The notes under the pieces: model-generated
Told to the model about the DNA's origin: nothing
What the model saw: only the letters and a program-made list of their open reading frames with translations
Database searches by the model: none
Made by a program: the position numbers and the translations under genes
Part shown: positions 6,864-8,376 of the stretch, one piece after another
How the letters are laid out: each line of letters opens with the position of its first letter
Numbering within the stretch: position 1 is the stretch's first letter
NCBI GenBank assembly: GCA_946186535.1
Contig: CAMHNT010000089.1
Coordinates: 1 to 8,376, forward strand
Length of the DNA stretch: 8,376 bases
From: an uncultured Clostridia bacterium
GTDB lineage: Bacteria > Bacillota > Clostridia > Oscillospirales > Acutalibacteraceae
Reading direction: 5' to 3'

Positions 6864-8135
6864 TCACTTTTTTAAGGCCTGAAGTGCTCTCTGACCGATA
6901 TCCTTACGGCAGTAAGCGTTGTCAAAGGTAATGTTTTCCGTTGCTTTGTATGCGTCTTTGATAGCCTCTTCGAGTGTGTCTGCCTTTGCAACAACATTAA
7001 GAACTCTGCCGCCGTTTGTGAGGAGCTTTCCGTTTTCAAGCTTTGCGCCTGCGATGTAGAAATCGGCGTTGTCTGCAAGCTCGCCTATCTTTATTTCAAA
7101 GCCCTTTTCATAAGCCTTCGGATAACCGTTTGAAGCGAGAACCACACAGCATGCATTTTGCTTTGCAAATTTTACTTCGATCTCTGAAAGTCTTTCCTCT
7201 GCCGTTGCCTTCATAATCTCAAACAGGTCGCTTTCCAGAAGCGGAAGAACTACCTGAGTTTCGGGATCACCGAAGCGGCAGTTGTACTCTATAACCTTGG
7301 GACCGTTCGGAGTGAGCATAAGACCGAAATACAGACAGCCCTTGAACGGTCTGCCGAGAGATGACATAGCGTTGATTGTCGGGAGGAAAATTTTCTCCAT
7401 ACACTCTGCGGCTACCTCGTCCGTATAGTAAGGATTCGGTGCAACAGTACCCATTCCGCCTGTGTTGAGACCCTTGTCACCGTCAAGCGCACGCTTGTGA
7501 TCCATGCTCGAAACCATAGGAATAACCGTCTTGCCGTCGGTGAACGAAAGGACAGAAACCTCGGGACCCGTGAGAAATTCCTCGATAACGACTCTGCTTC
7601 CGCTCTCGCCGAAGATTTTGTCGGACATCATCGACTTGACTGCATTCTCAGCGTCTTCTCTTGTTTCGGCGATAATAACACCCTTGCCGAGCGCAAGTCC
7701 GTCAGCCTTGATAACAGTCGGGATAGGAGCTGTTTTGATATATTCGAGAGCCTTTTCAATATCATCAAAGACCTCGTACTTAGCGGTCGGGATATCAAAA
7801 TTTTTCATAAGGTTCTTTGAGAAAACCTTGCTTCCCTCGATAATTGCTGCATTCGCATGAGGACCGAAGCACGGAATACCGACAGCCTCAAGCGCGTCAA
7901 CCGCACCAAGTACAAGAGGATCATCGGGAGCAACTACGGCGAATTCGATTCCGTTTTCCTTTGCGAACTCAACGATTTTCGGGATATCGGTAGCGCCGAT
8001 ATCAACGCACGTGGCGTCGCTTGCGATACCGCCGTTTCCCGGCAAAGCGTAGATTTCCGAAACCTTTTCGCTTTCCTTCAATTTCTTGATAATAGCATGT
8101 TCACGGCCGCCGCCGCCAACTACCATAATTTTCAT
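6864..8135 (-). CDS. purD: Phosphoribosylamine--glycine ligase (GAR synthetase)
   Basis: This cytoplasmic ATP-grasp enzyme condenses 5-phosphoribosylamine with glycine, using ATP, to give GAR, step 2 of purine synthesis. Its 423 residues are the usual length. The N-terminal domain opens with MVVGGGGREHAI (4-15) and carries PGNGG (32-36). The ATP-grasp part shows KADGLALGKGV (143-153), EEFLTGPEVSVLSF (185-198), the signature NTGGMGTVAPNPYY (224-237), and the metal-binding EYNCRFGDPETQ (283-294). The C-terminal domain ends at YCRKDIGQRAL. The ATG at 8133-8135 has GGAGGT (8143-8148) 7 nt upstream. A downstream Met4 would cut the nucleotide-binding strand, so the first ATG is chosen. The next frame, a damaged DUF3592 gene, follows after the TGA. 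purL comes 562 nt further on the same strand, so the two pur genes may form one transcript. Intact; identification secure. Confidence 0.98.
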   Translation of the reverse strand: MKIMVVGGGGREHAIIKKLKESEKVSEIYALPGNGGIASDATCVDIGATDIPKIVEFAKENGIEFAVVAPDDPLVLGAVDALEAVGIPCFGPHANAAIIEGSKVFSKNLMKNFDIPTAKYEVFDDIEKALEYIKTAPIPTVIKADGLALGKGVIIAETREDAENAVKSMMSDKIFGESGSRVVIEEFLTGPEVSVLSFTDGKTVIPMVSSMDHKRALDGDKGLNTGGMGTVAPNPYYTDEVAAECMEKIFLPTINAMSSLGRPFKGCLYFGLMLTPNGPKVIEYNCRFGDPETQVVLPLLESDLFEIMKATAEERLSEIEVKFAKQNACCVVLASNGYPKAYEKGFEIKIGELADNADFYIAGAKLENGKLLTNGGRVLNVVAKADTLEEAIKDAYKATENITFDNAYCRKDIGQRALQALKK

Positions 8136-8171
8136 TGGGATTACCTCCGTTTTTATAGTGCTTTTAATTTT

Positions 8172-8194
8172 AAAAAAAGTCCCGAAAGAGGAAC
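8172..8194 (-). terminator. Short stem plus T7 upstream of purD (weak terminator or attenuator candidate)
   Basis: In minus-strand RNA, GUUCC (8194-8190) pairs with GGGAC (8183-8179), with one G-U pair and a 6-nt loop, and is followed at once by seven U (8178-8172). The layout is that of a rho-independent terminator ending transcripts that come from the right, 24 nt before the purD ribosome site. The stem is only 5 bp, so efficiency would be low. Whether it ends an upstream gene or tunes purD cannot be told here. Confidence 0.3.
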
Positions 8195-8196
8195 AG

Positions 8197-8376
8197 TAAA
8201 GTTTTGGTCAAGCTTTTTCAAAAGCTTGCAGGTCGAGGGCGGCACCCTCGTGGGATTTTAAGTTGCGCCGGCGAAGCCAAGTGCCCTTGGGGTACGAAAC
8301 CCTTAACGAAAAGTTTTGCGTTTAAGGGGACGCTCTCTGCCAGAGCGTCCCCTCTCAGAAAACAGTCCCCCGGACT
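8197..8376. repeat. Multi-hairpin intergenic repeat, copy 2 (upstream of purD, cut by window edge)
   Basis: The same family as the repeat after purL. Module A reads AGTTTTGGTC and then the perfect 9-bp stem CAAGCTTTT/AAAAGCTTG (8209-8228). It is followed by CGAGGG/CCCTCG (8234-8250), CCAAG/CTTGG (about 8278-8290) and an imperfect CCCTTAA/TTAAGGG stem (about 8300-8329). Stem B is AGGGGACGCTCT/AGAGCGTCCCCT (8325-8353) with the same CTGCC loop. The last bases, GAAAACAGTCC plus CCCGGACT, begin the second large stem seen in the other copy, and the window ends inside it. No gene is supportable in this stretch, and only a short AT-rich spacer separates it from purD. Confidence 0.85.

Noticed and set aside
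8151..8156. TATAAA just upstream of the purD ribosome site as a -10 element (a similar one precedes fhs)
   Set aside because: Transcription would start inside the Shine-Dalgarno sequence, and no acceptable -35 lies 16-18 nt upstream.

Overview
The window looks like chromosome of a low-to-mid GC Gram-positive bacterium of class Clostridia, most like Ruminococcus or other Oscillospiraceae. Three things point there. The FGAM synthase is the long single-chain (PurL+PurQ) form, there is a stand-alone formate-tetrahydrofolate ligase, and hairpin-rich intergenic repeats are present of a kind I associate from memory with Ruminococcus-like genomes. This assignment is inference from protein style and repeats, not a database match.

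All supported genes lie on the minus strand, so they read from right to left: purD (8135-6864), a broken DUF3592-type membrane protein gene (about 6853-6352), purL (6301-2609), a structured repeat (about 2608-2341), a 41-codon 3' remnant of an unrecognised gene (2340-2215), a VOC/glyoxalase-fold gene (2197-1763) and fhs (1701-28). A second copy of the repeat fills the right edge (about 8197-8376), upstream of purD. No tRNA, rRNA, CRISPR array, transposase or plus-strand gene is supportable.

The intact enzymes share one theme. PurD makes glycinamide ribonucleotide (step 2 of de novo IMP synthesis), PurL makes FGAM (step 4), and Fhs makes the 10-formyl-THF that PurN and PurH use for the two formyl transfers of the pathway. 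The VOC gene has no evident link to this theme.

The space between these housekeeping genes is less ordinary. Two copies of one multi-hairpin repeat differ mostly by paired, compensatory substitutions. One copy abuts a gene reduced to its last 41 codons. The small membrane protein gene between purD and purL has its C-terminal transmembrane helix in a different frame and no clean start. I see no defence, phage or novel multi-gene system; the repeat family and its associated gene damage are the most interesting content.
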